Source: Bacteroidales bacterium
Lineage (GTDB): Bacteria; Bacteroidota; Bacteroidia; Bacteroidales; P3
Direction: 5' to 3'
Assembly (NCBI GenBank): GCA_017469625.1
Contig: JAFUGA010000032.1
Span: 1-39,920, forward strand
DNA: 39,920 nt
The position numbers were made by a program, and so were the translations under genes. A model generated the notes under the pieces. That model worked only from the letters and a program-made list of their open reading frames with translations, made no database searches and was not told the DNA's origin. Positions 1 through 6,787 of the stretch are shown piece by piece. Within the stretch, counting starts at the first letter, position 1, and the number at the start of each line of letters is the position of its first letter.

Positions 1-1
1 A

Positions 2-1297
2 CACGATTTACCTTATGGTAAAGGTATATTTGTTTGGTCTTACAATACTGCTCACCCTTTGGCAAAAGAAGATGATTGGGATTATACCGTTGTTACTTCA
101 AGTAATCCTATTCTTTACCAACAAGGAAAAGTTAAAGCCTATACAAATGTAGTTACCACAAACACTGAAATAAGTAATTATATATCTTCTTTAGAAAACT
201 TAGGCTCTTCTAATGGTAGTGGTGCTACTATGGGCAAATGGTTCTTGATTGCAAATCCTTATACTGCCGTTATGTCTGCAGACCAGATACTAAAACACCT
301 AACAAATGACGGAACAGGTAATGCTATTCAAGGAAACTGTATATACAAGTATAGAGTAGATGCTTTTGGTAACGGACAATATGATTCTTATGACGCAGGA
401 CAAAGAGTTTATGCTGGGGACGCTTTCTTTGTTGCTATTTCTGAAAGTGCAGATAATCCTGCAAATAAACTTTCCGGTACTATTTCAGACCAAGACCTTT
501 ACGGATATAGTTATGAGCCTGTTGTATCTTTGTCTAAAAAGAAATCCGCTACAAACAAAAGCGAAACAACCTCTCTTCCTAAAAAGATGACCTTCCTTTG
601 TGCAGATAGCAGAAAAGGTTTATCTCAGATGACTGCTTTTAGATACGATAATGCAAGTAATGGTTTTGATGTTAATGATGCATACGCTATGCTTTCCACT
701 GCAGAAAAACATTCTGTAGAACCTTTCTTTGTTGTTGATGATATTTACCTAAGACACAACGCTTTCACTTCTCTTCCTTACGAAGTACCTATTGGTTTTT
801 CTTCTCAGAGAGAGCAACAAGTTACTTTCTCTCTTATAGGTGCTACAGACTCTATGGAAGTCTATCTTATGGACGCTGTAGCCGACACTATTATTTGCGA
901 CCTTAACATTCAGCACGAAGTTTATAGCATAGAAGATGATGATACTCTTCATTTCTCATCTATTGGTAATTACGCAACTATAGACGTTGAAGAAGGTAAA
1001 AACGAAGGCAAGTATAAAATTCATTTTGGACCTTATACAGTAGGAATAGAGGACGTTCCAAGTACTCAAAAGCAAATAGCAGATATTAGAATTTACAATG
1101 TGAATAAAGAAATTCATCTTCGTGGTGAAAGACTTAAACATGTACAAGTTCTAAACACTCTTGGACAAATTATTTACGAAAAAAATATAAGCGGAGATGA
1201 ATATACATTCTCTATAAATGCTATAAGTGGTGCATACATCATTAGAGCATTGAACGAAGACGGCTTATCTAAGAACACAAAAATAATTGTACACTAA
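2..1297 (+). CDS. T9SS-sorted surface protein, C-terminal part (5' end outside window)
   Basis: The frame is open from the left edge, so the gene begins upstream of the window. About 431 residues are visible. They align almost end to end with the C-terminal third of the protein encoded at 20507-24053, sharing PYGKGIFVW, FLCADSRKGLS, NASNGFDVNDAYAMLS and GPYTVGIE. The last ~75 residues form a T9SS type A sorting domain (VQVLNTLGQ, then SGAYIIRALNEDG, ending KIIVH). From the family, such proteins cross the outer membrane through T9SS and are anchored at the surface or released. The passenger function is not recognised. A hairpin and a lipoprotein gene follow, as in the second copy. It may be an adhesin-like surface antigen, but that is inference. 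Confidence 0.85.
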   Translation, partial: HDLPYGKGIFVWSYNTAHPLAKEDDWDYTVVTSSNPILYQQGKVKAYTNVVTTNTEISNYISSLENLGSSNGSGATMGKWFLIANPYTAVMSADQILKHLTNDGTGNAIQGNCIYKYRVDAFGNGQYDSYDAGQRVYAGDAFFVAISESADNPANKLSGTISDQDLYGYSYEPVVSLSKKKSATNKSETTSLPKKMTFLCADSRKGLSQMTAFRYDNASNGFDVNDAYAMLSTAEKHSVEPFFVVDDIYLRHNAFTSLPYEVPIGFSSQREQQVTFSLIGATDSMEVYLMDAVADTIICDLNIQHEVYSIEDDDTLHFSSIGNYATIDVEEGKNEGKYKIHFGPYTVGIEDVPSTQKQIADIRIYNVNKEIHLRGERLKHVQVLNTLGQIIYEKNISGDEYTFSINAISGAYIIRALNEDGLSKNTKIIVH

Positions 1298-1310
1298 TGT
1301 TTCATTGTCA

Positions 1311-1346
1311 TGTATCAGCGTTGTAAATTTCTACAACGTTGATACA
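1311..1346 (+). terminator. Intercistronic hairpin, copy 1
   Basis: Fifteen paired bases (1311-1325 with 1332-1346, one G-T wobble) around a 6-base loop, starting 13 bases after the stop codon and followed by a T-rich stretch. The same hairpin lies after the paralogue at 24067-24102 with a T-A to C-G compensatory change. It is either a terminator or an attenuator limiting read-through into the lipoprotein gene. Confidence 0.6.
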
Positions 1347-1385
1347 TTTTCTAATTATTTTAATTTGATTATGAATATATTTACA

Positions 1386-2072
1386 ATGAAAACACATAGT
1401 TATAAAAAGGTTTATTATTTGTTTTATTGTCTATTGTTTTTTGTCGTTGTTTTATCTTCTTGCAAGAAAAAAGAGTCTGTAATAGAAGAACCTATCATTG
1501 AAAAGAAAGACACAATGACAGAGATTACAGGAGAGGTAAAAGAAATGAACAAGACAATAAATTTTGCTGAAGTTTACCTTATGCCTTTCTTTGATACGGT
1601 AATAGATGTCAGCATAATAGACGATGCTATTGCTGTAGCGAATGCAGAAAAAGAGATAAAGACTTTAGAAAAAATGATAGCCAAATATCCAAACACCAAT
1701 TACGGTTTTTGGTTGGAGAACTATCACAAAGTTATAAAAACTTTAGAAGATAGGCACAATATTTCTGCTGACGAAATAGTGAAAATGGCAAAACATTGGA
1801 TAGATACCATAACTTACAATCCTAACACCATCTGTTTTACTACCGATTCTGTTGGCCATTTCTCGCAAAAGATAAAGTCGGGTGAATATCTGCTATTAGT
1901 TTTTGGCAATATGGAGTATTATCCTGAAGAATGTGGCTTTGTGTTTCGCAAACGTGCCAATCTAAAACAAGTAAATATAGGTGCAGAAGGATTGAAACTA
2001 AACCTACTTCTTAGCACCATAATCATAAACAGAGAAAACGGAGATATTAAACGAGTAGGAATTTTCAGATAA
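1386..2072 (+). CDS. Predicted lipoprotein partner of the T9SS surface protein, copy 1
   Basis: 228 residues. The start at 1386 is chosen because it begins a signal peptide (KVYYLFYCLLFFVVVLSSC) and matches the start of the paralogue at 24142; the open frame reaches further upstream but runs through the hairpin. Lipobox LSSC makes Cys the first mature residue, so an acylated membrane-anchored protein is expected. The body is roughly 60% identical by eye to the product of 24142-24834. It has a motif near the start (EVYLMPF), a long helical middle, and GHFSQKIKSGEYLLLV near the end, which resembles the carboxypeptidase-regulatory/transthyretin-like strand pattern (inference). Found after the T9SS gene in both cassettes, it probably acts with that protein. 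No known family recognised. Confidence 0.8.
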   Translation: MKTHSYKKVYYLFYCLLFFVVVLSSCKKKESVIEEPIIEKKDTMTEITGEVKEMNKTINFAEVYLMPFFDTVIDVSIIDDAIAVANAEKEIKTLEKMIAKYPNTNYGFWLENYHKVIKTLEDRHNISADEIVKMAKHWIDTITYNPNTICFTTDSVGHFSQKIKSGEYLLLVFGNMEYYPEECGFVFRKRANLKQVNIGAEGLKLNLLLSTIIINRENGDIKRVGIFR

Positions 2073-2086
2073 CATTTTTTTCATAG

Positions 2087-2209
2087 AAAATAAGTATATT
2101 ATCAATAATATCCCACCTTTTTCCATGTCTATCACTTGATATACTTATTTTATTAGTAATTTATTTTACATTCTCAAAACTTAGTTTCAACCCCACGAAA
2201 CTAAGTTTT
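2087..2209 (+). other. Two-stem structured element downstream of lipoprotein gene, copy 1
   Basis: Stem 1 pairs 2087-2099 with 2139-2151 (13 bp, perfect) across a 39-base loop. Stem 2 pairs 2176-2188 with 2197-2209 (13 bp, perfect, 8-base loop) and is followed by a T-rich stretch, like an intrinsic terminator. A spacer of about 25 bases between the stems is identical in copy 2 (24841-24966), while the stems differ by paired, compensating substitutions. Confidence 0.65.
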
Positions 2210-2215
2210 ACTTTT

Positions 2216-2404
2216 CTATCTCTTTACTTTATTTTTCTAAAACAAAGAAAGAATTTTGTAGAACTTTGTTTTAATTTTCTATCTCTTTGTTCTAATTTTG
2301 TAGAACTTTGTTTTAGAATTCTATCTCTTTGTTTTAATTTCGTAGAACTTTGTTTTAGAAAAATGAAATCAAGTTTTAGAAAACTCTAAACAAAGAAACA
2401 AAAA
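2216..2404 (+). repeat. 21-bp repeat array A (9 units)
   Basis: Nine consecutive degenerate 21-bp units with no insertion or deletion. Positions 7-16 carry the core CTTTGTTTTA, or the variant CAAAGTTTTA / CAAAGAAAG in the same slot. Units 3-6 also make an exact 42-bp double repeat. The array lies between convergent genes. Related arrays are at 9378, 20055, 33128 and 37523. Confidence 0.9.
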
Positions 2405-2425
2405 CTCTACCCCACCAAACACAAA

Positions 2426-2453
2426 AAAAGAGAAGCACTTTTGCTCCTCTTTT
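2426..2453. terminator. Terminator of the toxin-antitoxin cluster
   Basis: Hairpin AAAAGAG-A-AGCA / TGCT-C-CTCTTTT with a 4-base loop, just beyond the hepT stop codon. A-rich and T-rich flanks would let it work in both directions between the convergent genes. Confidence 0.6.
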
Positions 2454-2473
2454 CTTTAGATAGTATTTAGATA

Positions 2474-2833
2474 TTATTCCTCTGAAATATCAAACTCTGA
2501 AATATATTCTTCTATTTGCTGTTTCAAAGGTTGTAAATCATTTTTCAAAACAGATAAGATTTCAAATTTACTAACAATATCATATCCGTGAACTACATAA
2601 TTCCTCATACCAATAATATTTCTCCAAGGAGTTTTAGTATGCTTTTCTCTAAACTCCTTAGTAAGTAAATTAGAAGCTTCACCTATTATCATAAATTGAT
2701 GGAGGATAGCAAAATAACACATTCTATCTTTGACTATTTGTTCAAAAGTCTTATTTCCTATAAATTCATATACATTATTTATGCATTCAAGTATATGTTC
2801 CAATCTTCCTTTGTCTTTAATAGGTTCTCTCAT
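2474..2833 (-). CDS. hepT: HepT-like HEPN-domain toxin ribonuclease
   Basis: 119 residues, all-helical HEPN type. The catalytic signature Rx4HxY is complete: RNYVVHGY near residue 80. In characterised MntA-HepT pairs this protein is an RNase toxin, and the partner nucleotidyltransferase inactivates it by adding AMP to the Tyr of this motif. Its start codon lies inside the 3' end of the mntA-like gene (17-bp overlap), so the two are translationally coupled, as usual for the family. It is the last gene of a minus-strand run of toxin-antitoxin genes and is followed by a terminator. All key residues are present, so it looks functional. The family was formerly called DUF86. Confidence 0.88.
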   Translation of the reverse strand: MREPIKDKGRLEHILECINNVYEFIGNKTFEQIVKDRMCYFAILHQFMIIGEASNLLTKEFREKHTKTPWRNIIGMRNYVVHGYDIVSKFEILSVLKNDLQPLKQQIEEYISEFDISEE

Positions 2834-3122
2834 ATATCAATTGTTTATCTTTTTCTGCTGTTTTTTCTGCAAATGGTAAAAGTGTTCCATCTGTAACTAA
2901 GTCTATCTTTTTTCCTAACAAGTCTTCCAATCCATAGGCAATACCTATATGGTCTAAAAGGCTAACACCTTTACCGGTTTCTTGGTCAAAAACCACCAAA
3001 ATATCTATATCGCTTTCTGGGGTTTGCTCTCCTCTTGCATAAGAGCCAAAAAGCCATGCCTTTATTACAGGTTGCGTTGCAAAATAATCCTGTATCTTCT
3101 TTATGATTTCATCTTTTTCCAT
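2817..3122 (-). CDS. mntA: MntA-like minimal nucleotidyltransferase antitoxin
   Basis: 101 residues. The motif GSX10DXD is exact: GSYARGEQTPESDID, near residues 26-40. This is the metal and NTP-binding core of the DNA polymerase beta-type nucleotidyltransferase fold. In studied pairs MntA neutralises HepT by AMPylating it. The gene overlaps hepT by 17 bp and sits 30 bp after the HicB-like gene, so it may share a transcript with the upstream genes. The start at 3122 gives the normal short N-terminus before the first helix. Confidence 0.88.
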   Translation of the reverse strand: MEKDEIIKKIQDYFATQPVIKAWLFGSYARGEQTPESDIDILVVFDQETGKGVSLLDHIGIAYGLEDLLGKKIDLVTDGTLLPFAEKTAEKDKQLIYERTY

Positions 3123-3152
3123 AATATTCTTAAAAAAAGTAAAAATATATTT

Positions 3153-3554
3153 TTATTTTACTGCAAGCAGTTCATTCCATATTCTATGAAAACCCATAAG
3201 TATTTTATCGCTCTGTTTCTTTGTTGGACGTTTTTCTCCATTAGCATAGTTATTTATAAGTTCTTGGTCTATACCTGTAACTTTGCTCAACACTGAAAAA
3301 GATAATAAATCTTTGTAGGCTTGCAATAAAGCCTCAGTTGTAAAAGAATATTCCAACTCATAATTATTCTTCTCTATAGGTAAAACTTCTCCGTCTGAGG
3401 ATAAACATTCTAAATGAAATTCTACAACAGAAGAAAACTCTTTTTTCACTTCTTCAACTGTTTTTCCTGTAGCATAACAACCTTGAACATCTTTGCTTTC
3501 TGCACAAAAATTATCTCCTGAATGCGAAACTAAAACATTTATTATTTTCTTCAT
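3153..3554 (-). CDS. HicB-like antitoxin with C-terminal HTH, no HicA seen
   Basis: 133 residues. The N-terminal half fits the partial RNase H fold of HicB (strand, then CYATGKTVEEVKKEF, typical of the family). The C-terminal half (from about residue 75) fits an XRE/Arc-type helix-turn-helix (LSKVTGIDQELINNYANGEKRP). HicB proteins normally bind and neutralise the small HicA RNase and repress the operon. There is no HicA-sized gene on either side: 85 bases separate it from the upstream antitoxin gene, part of them the remnant of another toxin. It may be an orphan antitoxin or a regulator. It lies in a minus-strand run with mntA-hepT. Confidence 0.7.
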   Translation of the reverse strand: MKKIINVLVSHSGDNFCAESKDVQGCYATGKTVEEVKKEFSSVVEFHLECLSSDGEVLPIEKNNYELEYSFTTEALLQAYKDLLSFSVLSKVTGIDQELINNYANGEKRPTKKQSDKILMGFHRIWNELLAVK

Positions 3555-3589
3555 TTTTGTAGAATTATTTATTTTATAGTGTTATTCCA

Positions 3590-3640
3590 CTATTTACCTT
3601 TTGCTATATCTACACTTCTTTCAAATACAACCTTATACAT
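3590..3640 (-). pseudogene. Remnant of a YoeB/Txe-type toxin (16 codons)
   Basis: A 16-codon frame (MYKVVFERSVDIAKGK, then TAG) starts 2 bases after the stop codon of the antitoxin gene at 3643. In the intact module at 9581-10112 the toxin starts in the same place (1 base after the antitoxin stop) with MYRIKFSDKSKIDLAKL, which aligns with the remnant. No further homology follows the stop. The toxin is therefore lost while its antitoxin persists. Confidence 0.6.
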
Positions 3641-3642
3641 AA

Positions 3643-3909
3643 TTATAAATTATTAAAATGTTGTACCATTTCTTCTACTGAATCAAAAGTATAGTAGTTT
3701 CCTTTTTCGTACTCTTGCATTCTTTCATCTATCATAGCAAAAAACTCTTCTTTTGTCATAGATGTGTCGTCTTTTTCCTCTATAGTAGCGACTTTTTTCT
3801 CTTCTCTTGCTATATATTTACTTACTTTATTTAAAAGAGAAGAATTATCTATATTCATTATCTGTTGAATAATATTATATTTCTGAAGTTCTATAGTTTG
3901 TGCCTGCAT
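3643..3909 (-). CDS. Orphan antitoxin, paralogue of the YoeB/Txe-type antitoxin at 9855
   Basis: 88 residues, highly charged. It shares the block TKEEFFAMID and the same overall plan (N-terminal helical part with a KYNIIQQIMNI-like segment, acidic C-terminal tail) with the antitoxin at 9855-10112. In such pairs the N-terminal part dimerises and contacts DNA, and the tail covers the toxin active site. The toxin that should follow is reduced to a 16-codon remnant. The gene has a -7 promoter element (TATCTTTG) just upstream and probably leads the toxin-antitoxin transcript that continues into the HicB-like, mntA and hepT genes. Confidence 0.7.
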   Translation of the reverse strand: MQAQTIELQKYNIIQQIMNIDNSSLLNKVSKYIAREEKKVATIEEKDDTSMTKEEFFAMIDERMQEYEKGNYYTFDSVEEMVQHFNNL

Positions 3910-3935
3910 AATAATTTCGTTTTATTTCATTTTTG

Positions 3936-3943
3936 CAAAGATA
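3936..3943 (-). promoter_or_regulatory. -7 promoter element of the orphan antitoxin gene
   Basis: TATCTTTG on the minus strand fits the Bacteroidetes -7 consensus TAnnTTTG and is 27 bases before the start codon. A clear -33 TTTG is not seen. Confidence 0.5.
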
Positions 3944-4109
3944 TAAAAAGTTTTTGAATGCAGAAAGTAAAATAATAGTTTTAGTATTTTTTGTTGCATT
4001 CTTGCAAAACAAAGAATAGTAAAATTCTTTTCAAATAAGGTAAATATAAATTCTGATATTATTTCTTAGAGTTTTCATTCTATATTTATAAATGTAGGAT
4101 AGGTGTAAT

Positions 4110-4141
4110 TTTGTCTATGTAAAAAATAATTACTACTTTTG
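4110..4141 (+). promoter_or_regulatory. Promoter of fprA
   Basis: TTTG (4110-4113), 20 bases, TACTTTTG (4134-4141): a full match to the Bacteroidetes sigma-ABfr-type promoter, 33 bases before the start codon. Confidence 0.75.
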
Positions 4142-4174
4142 CATACTGATAATAATTAAAAAACATATAAAACA

Positions 4175-5362
4175 ATGGGAAAGAAAATAACAAATAAAGT
4201 TACATGGGTAGGTAAGGTTGATTGGGAATTGACAACTTTTCACGGAGAAGAATTATCTACACATAGAGGTTCTTCATACAACTCTTATCTTGTAAGGGAC
4301 AAAAAAACAGCCTTGATAGATACTTGTTGGTTGCCTTATGACAAAGAGTTTGTAAATAATTTGAAAAAAGAGATTGACCTTAATAAAATAGATTACATAA
4401 TAATGAACCACAACGAAATAGACCATAGTGGTGCATTAGAAGAATTATTAAGAGAAATACCTCAAACACCTATCTATTGTACAGCAAAAGGTGAGGCTAT
4501 AATAAGAGGTCATTATCACAAAGATTGGAACTTTGTTAATGTAAAAACAGGTGATACCTTAGATTTGGGAGAAACAAAACTAACATTCATTGAAGCAACT
4601 ATGTTACATTGGCCAGATACAATGTTTACTTATATGTCTGGAGAGAATATTTTGTTCTCTAATGATGGATTTGGTCAGCACTATGCAAGCGAATCTTTGT
4701 TCAATGACCAAGTAGATATGAATGAAGTATATTATGAGGCTCAGAAATATTATTGTAATATCCTTAATCCTTTCTCTGCTTTGGCTCTAAAGAAGATAAA
4801 AGAAATACTTGCTTTGAATTTGCCTTTGGATATGATTTGTCCATCTCATGGAATTATTTGGAGAGAAAATCCTGCTCAAATAGTAGAAAAATATCTTCAA
4901 TGGGCTGACGCATACCAAGAAAATCAAGTAACTTTGGTTTATGATACTATGTGGCAATCTACTCGTTTGATGGCACAGGCTATAGCAGATGGTATAAAGA
5001 AAGTAAGCCCTGAAACTACAGTAAAACTTTGCCATGCTGGCAAAGAAGATAAGAACGATATTCTTACGGAGATTTTCAAATCAAAAGCATTTCTTATAGG
5101 TTCTCCTACAATAAACAATGGATTTTCTTTTGCTATTGCAGGAATGTTAGAAATGATAAAAGGTTTGAAATTTAAGAAAAAGAAAGCCGCATGCTTTGGT
5201 TCTTATGGTTGGAGTGGCGATGCTGTAAAACAAATGACAGAACACTTACAAAAATCTGGTATAGAAATAGTAAATGACGGCGTAAGACAATTATGGGTTC
5301 CAGACAATACAATGTTGGAAGAATGTAAAAAATTCGGAGAAGAATTTGCAAAAGCATTGTAA
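4175..5362 (+). CDS. fprA: FprA-type flavodiiron protein (A-type flavoprotein)
   Basis: 395 residues, the usual length of the minimal two-domain family. Residues ~1-250 are a metallo-beta-lactamase-like domain with the di-iron ligands HNEIDH (near residue 83), HWPDTMF and SHGIIW. Residues ~255-395 are a flavodoxin domain with the FMN phosphate loop YDTMWQST. Family members reduce O2 to water and/or NO to N2O in the cytoplasm, taking electrons from a rubredoxin or ferredoxin. In a strict anaerobe this is oxygen or nitrosative defence. It is a single-gene unit: promoter 33 bases upstream and a hairpin terminator directly after. Electron donor and substrate preference cannot be read from the sequence. 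Confidence 0.93.
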   Translation: MGKKITNKVTWVGKVDWELTTFHGEELSTHRGSSYNSYLVRDKKTALIDTCWLPYDKEFVNNLKKEIDLNKIDYIIMNHNEIDHSGALEELLREIPQTPIYCTAKGEAIIRGHYHKDWNFVNVKTGDTLDLGETKLTFIEATMLHWPDTMFTYMSGENILFSNDGFGQHYASESLFNDQVDMNEVYYEAQKYYCNILNPFSALALKKIKEILALNLPLDMICPSHGIIWRENPAQIVEKYLQWADAYQENQVTLVYDTMWQSTRLMAQAIADGIKKVSPETTVKLCHAGKEDKNDILTEIFKSKAFLIGSPTINNGFSFAIAGMLEMIKGLKFKKKKAACFGSYGWSGDAVKQMTEHLQKSGIEIVNDGVRQLWVPDNTMLEECKKFGEEFAKAL

Positions 5363-5385
5363 TAAATACCTTATAATTTGAATAC

Positions 5386-5420
5386 AAGTACGAATACTTT
5401 TTATAGTGTTTGTACTTTTT
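5386..5420 (+). terminator. Terminator of fprA
   Basis: Thirteen paired positions with wobbles (5386-5398 with 5405-5417), a 6-base loop and a run of six T, 23 bases after the stop codon. Confidence 0.75.
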
Positions 5421-5433
5421 TGTTTATAAATAT

Positions 5434-5464
5434 TTTGCTGATAAGAAAATATTTTATAATTTTG
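5434..5464 (+). promoter_or_regulatory. Promoter of the rpsF-rpsR-rplI operon
   Basis: TTTG (5434-5437), 19 bases, TAATTTTG (5457-5464). Transcription would start near 5471, leaving a leader of about 85 bases before rpsF. Confidence 0.75.
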
Positions 5465-5480
5465 CACCCGCAAAAAATTA

Positions 5481-5519
5481 GACTGTAAATACTTATCCTT
5501 AGATAGTAAATAAACAGTC
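5481..5519 (+). promoter_or_regulatory. Hairpin in the rpsF leader, possible S6:S18 autoregulatory site
   Basis: GACTGT (5481-5486) pairs with ACAGTC (5514-5519), with an inner TACT/AGTA helix and asymmetric internal loops. It lies in the untranslated leader of an operon that in many bacteria is repressed by its own S6:S18 complex. I cannot confirm the conserved bulge of the known motif, so the role is inference. Confidence 0.4.
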
Positions 5520-5556
5520 ATGGTATTAGTTAAAATAATAAATAATTAAAAACAAA

Positions 5557-5946
5557 ATGGAAAGACAGTACGAAACCGTTTTCATTATGACTCCCGTTTT
5601 ATCTGATGAGCAGATAAAGGAAACGGTAGCAAAGTATCAAAATCTTCTTAAAGAAGGCGGAGCTACCATAGTAGATGAGAACAATTGGGGTATGAGAAAA
5701 CTTGCTTACCCTATTCAGAAAAAAACTTCAGGTTATTACTACCTTATAGAATTCAAAGCAGAAGGTACTCTAATCGCTCAACTTGAAACAGCATACAAGA
5801 GAGATGAAAGATTGCTTCGTTTCCTTACAGTTTCATTGGATAAATATGCAGTAGCATACAATGAGAAAAAAAGAAACGGTGGTTTGAAAAGCCAACAAAA
5901 AGTAAAAAAAGAAGAGAAAGTAGAAGAAATTAAAACAGAAGAATAA
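5557..5946 (+). CDS. rpsF: 30S ribosomal protein bS6
   Basis: 129 residues. The N-terminal ~95 residues are the S6 ferredoxin-like fold ([18 protein letters not shown] at the start, [20 protein letters not shown] in the middle, ERLLRFLTV near the end). The last ~30 residues are a Lys/Glu-rich tail, a common extension in Bacteroidetes. S6 binds S18 and the central domain of 16S rRNA in the platform of the small subunit. It is the first gene of a three-gene operon with a promoter and a structured leader; rpsR follows after 2 bases. Confidence 0.97.
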   Translation: MERQYETVFIMTPVLSDEQIKETVAKYQNLLKEGGATIVDENNWGMRKLAYPIQKKTSGYYYLIEFKAEGTLIAQLETAYKRDERLLRFLTVSLDKYAVAYNEKKRNGGLKSQQKVKKEEKVEEIKTEE

Positions 5947-5948
5947 TT

Positions 5949-6215
5949 ATGGCAAACGATACTGAAATAAAGTTTTTAACCCCTATAAAATTAGAGACAC
6001 AAAGAAAAAAATATTGTCGTTTCAAAAAAAGTGGTATAAAATACATAGATTATAAAGACGCAGATTTTTTGTTGAAGTTCGTAAATGAACAAGGTAAAAT
6101 ATTACCTGCTCGTATTACAGGAACATCAAAAAAATATCAAAAGAAAGTTGCACAGGCTATAAAAAGAGCAAGACATCTTGCACTTATGCCATACGTAGCT
6201 GATTTGTTGAAATAA
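5949..6215 (+). CDS. rpsR: 30S ribosomal protein bS18
   Basis: 88 residues, usual length. Recognisable by the conserved segments [33 protein letters not shown] and [14 protein letters not shown]18 forms a heterodimer with S6 on the platform of the 30S subunit. The N-terminus lacks the CxxC zinc pair of some S18 forms. The gene starts 2 bases after rpsF, so the two partners are co-translated. Confidence 0.97.
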   Translation: MANDTEIKFLTPIKLETQRKKYCRFKKSGIKYIDYKDADFLLKFVNEQGKILPARITGTSKKYQKKVAQAIKRARHLALMPYVADLLK

Positions 6216-6221
6216 TTTAAT

Positions 6222-6228
6222 AAGGAGG
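6222..6228 (+). promoter_or_regulatory. Strong Shine-Dalgarno sequence before rplI
   Basis: AAGGAGG ends 7 bases before the rplI start codon. Full anti-SD matches are rare in Bacteroidetes and I see none comparable elsewhere in the window; the nearest are the shorter GGAG sites before korB and the gene at 33410. Confidence 0.7.
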
Positions 6229-6235
6229 TATAATA

Positions 6236-6688
6236 ATGGAAATAATATTAAAACAAGACGTAAACCACGTTGGTTACAAAGACGAGATAGTTACTGTTAA
6301 AGACGGTTATGCAAATAACTTCCTTATTCCTCAAGGTTTGGCTATCGTAGCTACTGCTTCTGCAAAAAAAGTATTAGCAGAAAATATCAAACAAAAAGCA
6401 AGAAAAGAAGAGAAAATAAGAGAAGAAGCTTCTGCAACTGCTGAAAAAATATCTGCAATCAATGGTTTAAAGATAGCAACAAAAGCTGGTGAAAACGGCA
6501 AGATATATGGTTCTGTTAATTCTATACAATTGGCTGACGCTATCAAGGCTCAGTACGATATGGAAATAGATAGAAAGAAGATAACTATAAAAGGTGATGC
6601 TATAAAAGAACTTGGAAAATACGAAGCAGTTATCAGCGTTTATAAAGATATAAAAGCAGAAATTCCTTTTGAAGTTGTAGGAGAATAA
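6236..6688 (+). CDS. rplI: 50S ribosomal protein bL9
   Basis: 150 residues, the normal L9 length. The N-terminal domain carries the family signature (VGYKDEIVTVKDGYANNFLI, residues ~12-31), then a long connecting helix rich in Lys/Glu/Ala, then the C-terminal domain (AGENGKIYGSVNS, then the ADAIKAQYDMEIDRKKI segment). L9 binds 23S rRNA near the L1 stalk. It is the last gene of the rpsF-rpsR-rplI operon, has a strong Shine-Dalgarno site, and is followed by a hairpin terminator. Confidence 0.97.
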   Translation: MEIILKQDVNHVGYKDEIVTVKDGYANNFLIPQGLAIVATASAKKVLAENIKQKARKEEKIREEASATAEKISAINGLKIATKAGENGKIYGSVNSIQLADAIKAQYDMEIDRKKITIKGDAIKELGKYEAVISVYKDIKAEIPFEVVGE

Positions 6689-6715
6689 ATTTAAAAAAGA
6701 ATATAAACAAACATT

Positions 6716-6764
6716 AAGTTGAAAGTATGATGTTGCATTTGTAACATATTCTTTCAACTTTTTT
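6716..6764 (+). terminator. Terminator of the rpsF-rpsR-rplI operon
   Basis: AAGTTGAAAG pairs with CTTTCAACTT, extended inward by ATGTT/AACAT, and is followed by a run of T. Confidence 0.8.
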
Positions 6765-6787
6765 GTTTTCAAATCTTCGTTTATTTT

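Noticed and set aside
2216-2404. 21-bp arrays as CRISPR
   Set aside because: Units are adjacent and degenerate with no unique spacers, and no cas genes are near; the same pattern occurs in four other gaps.
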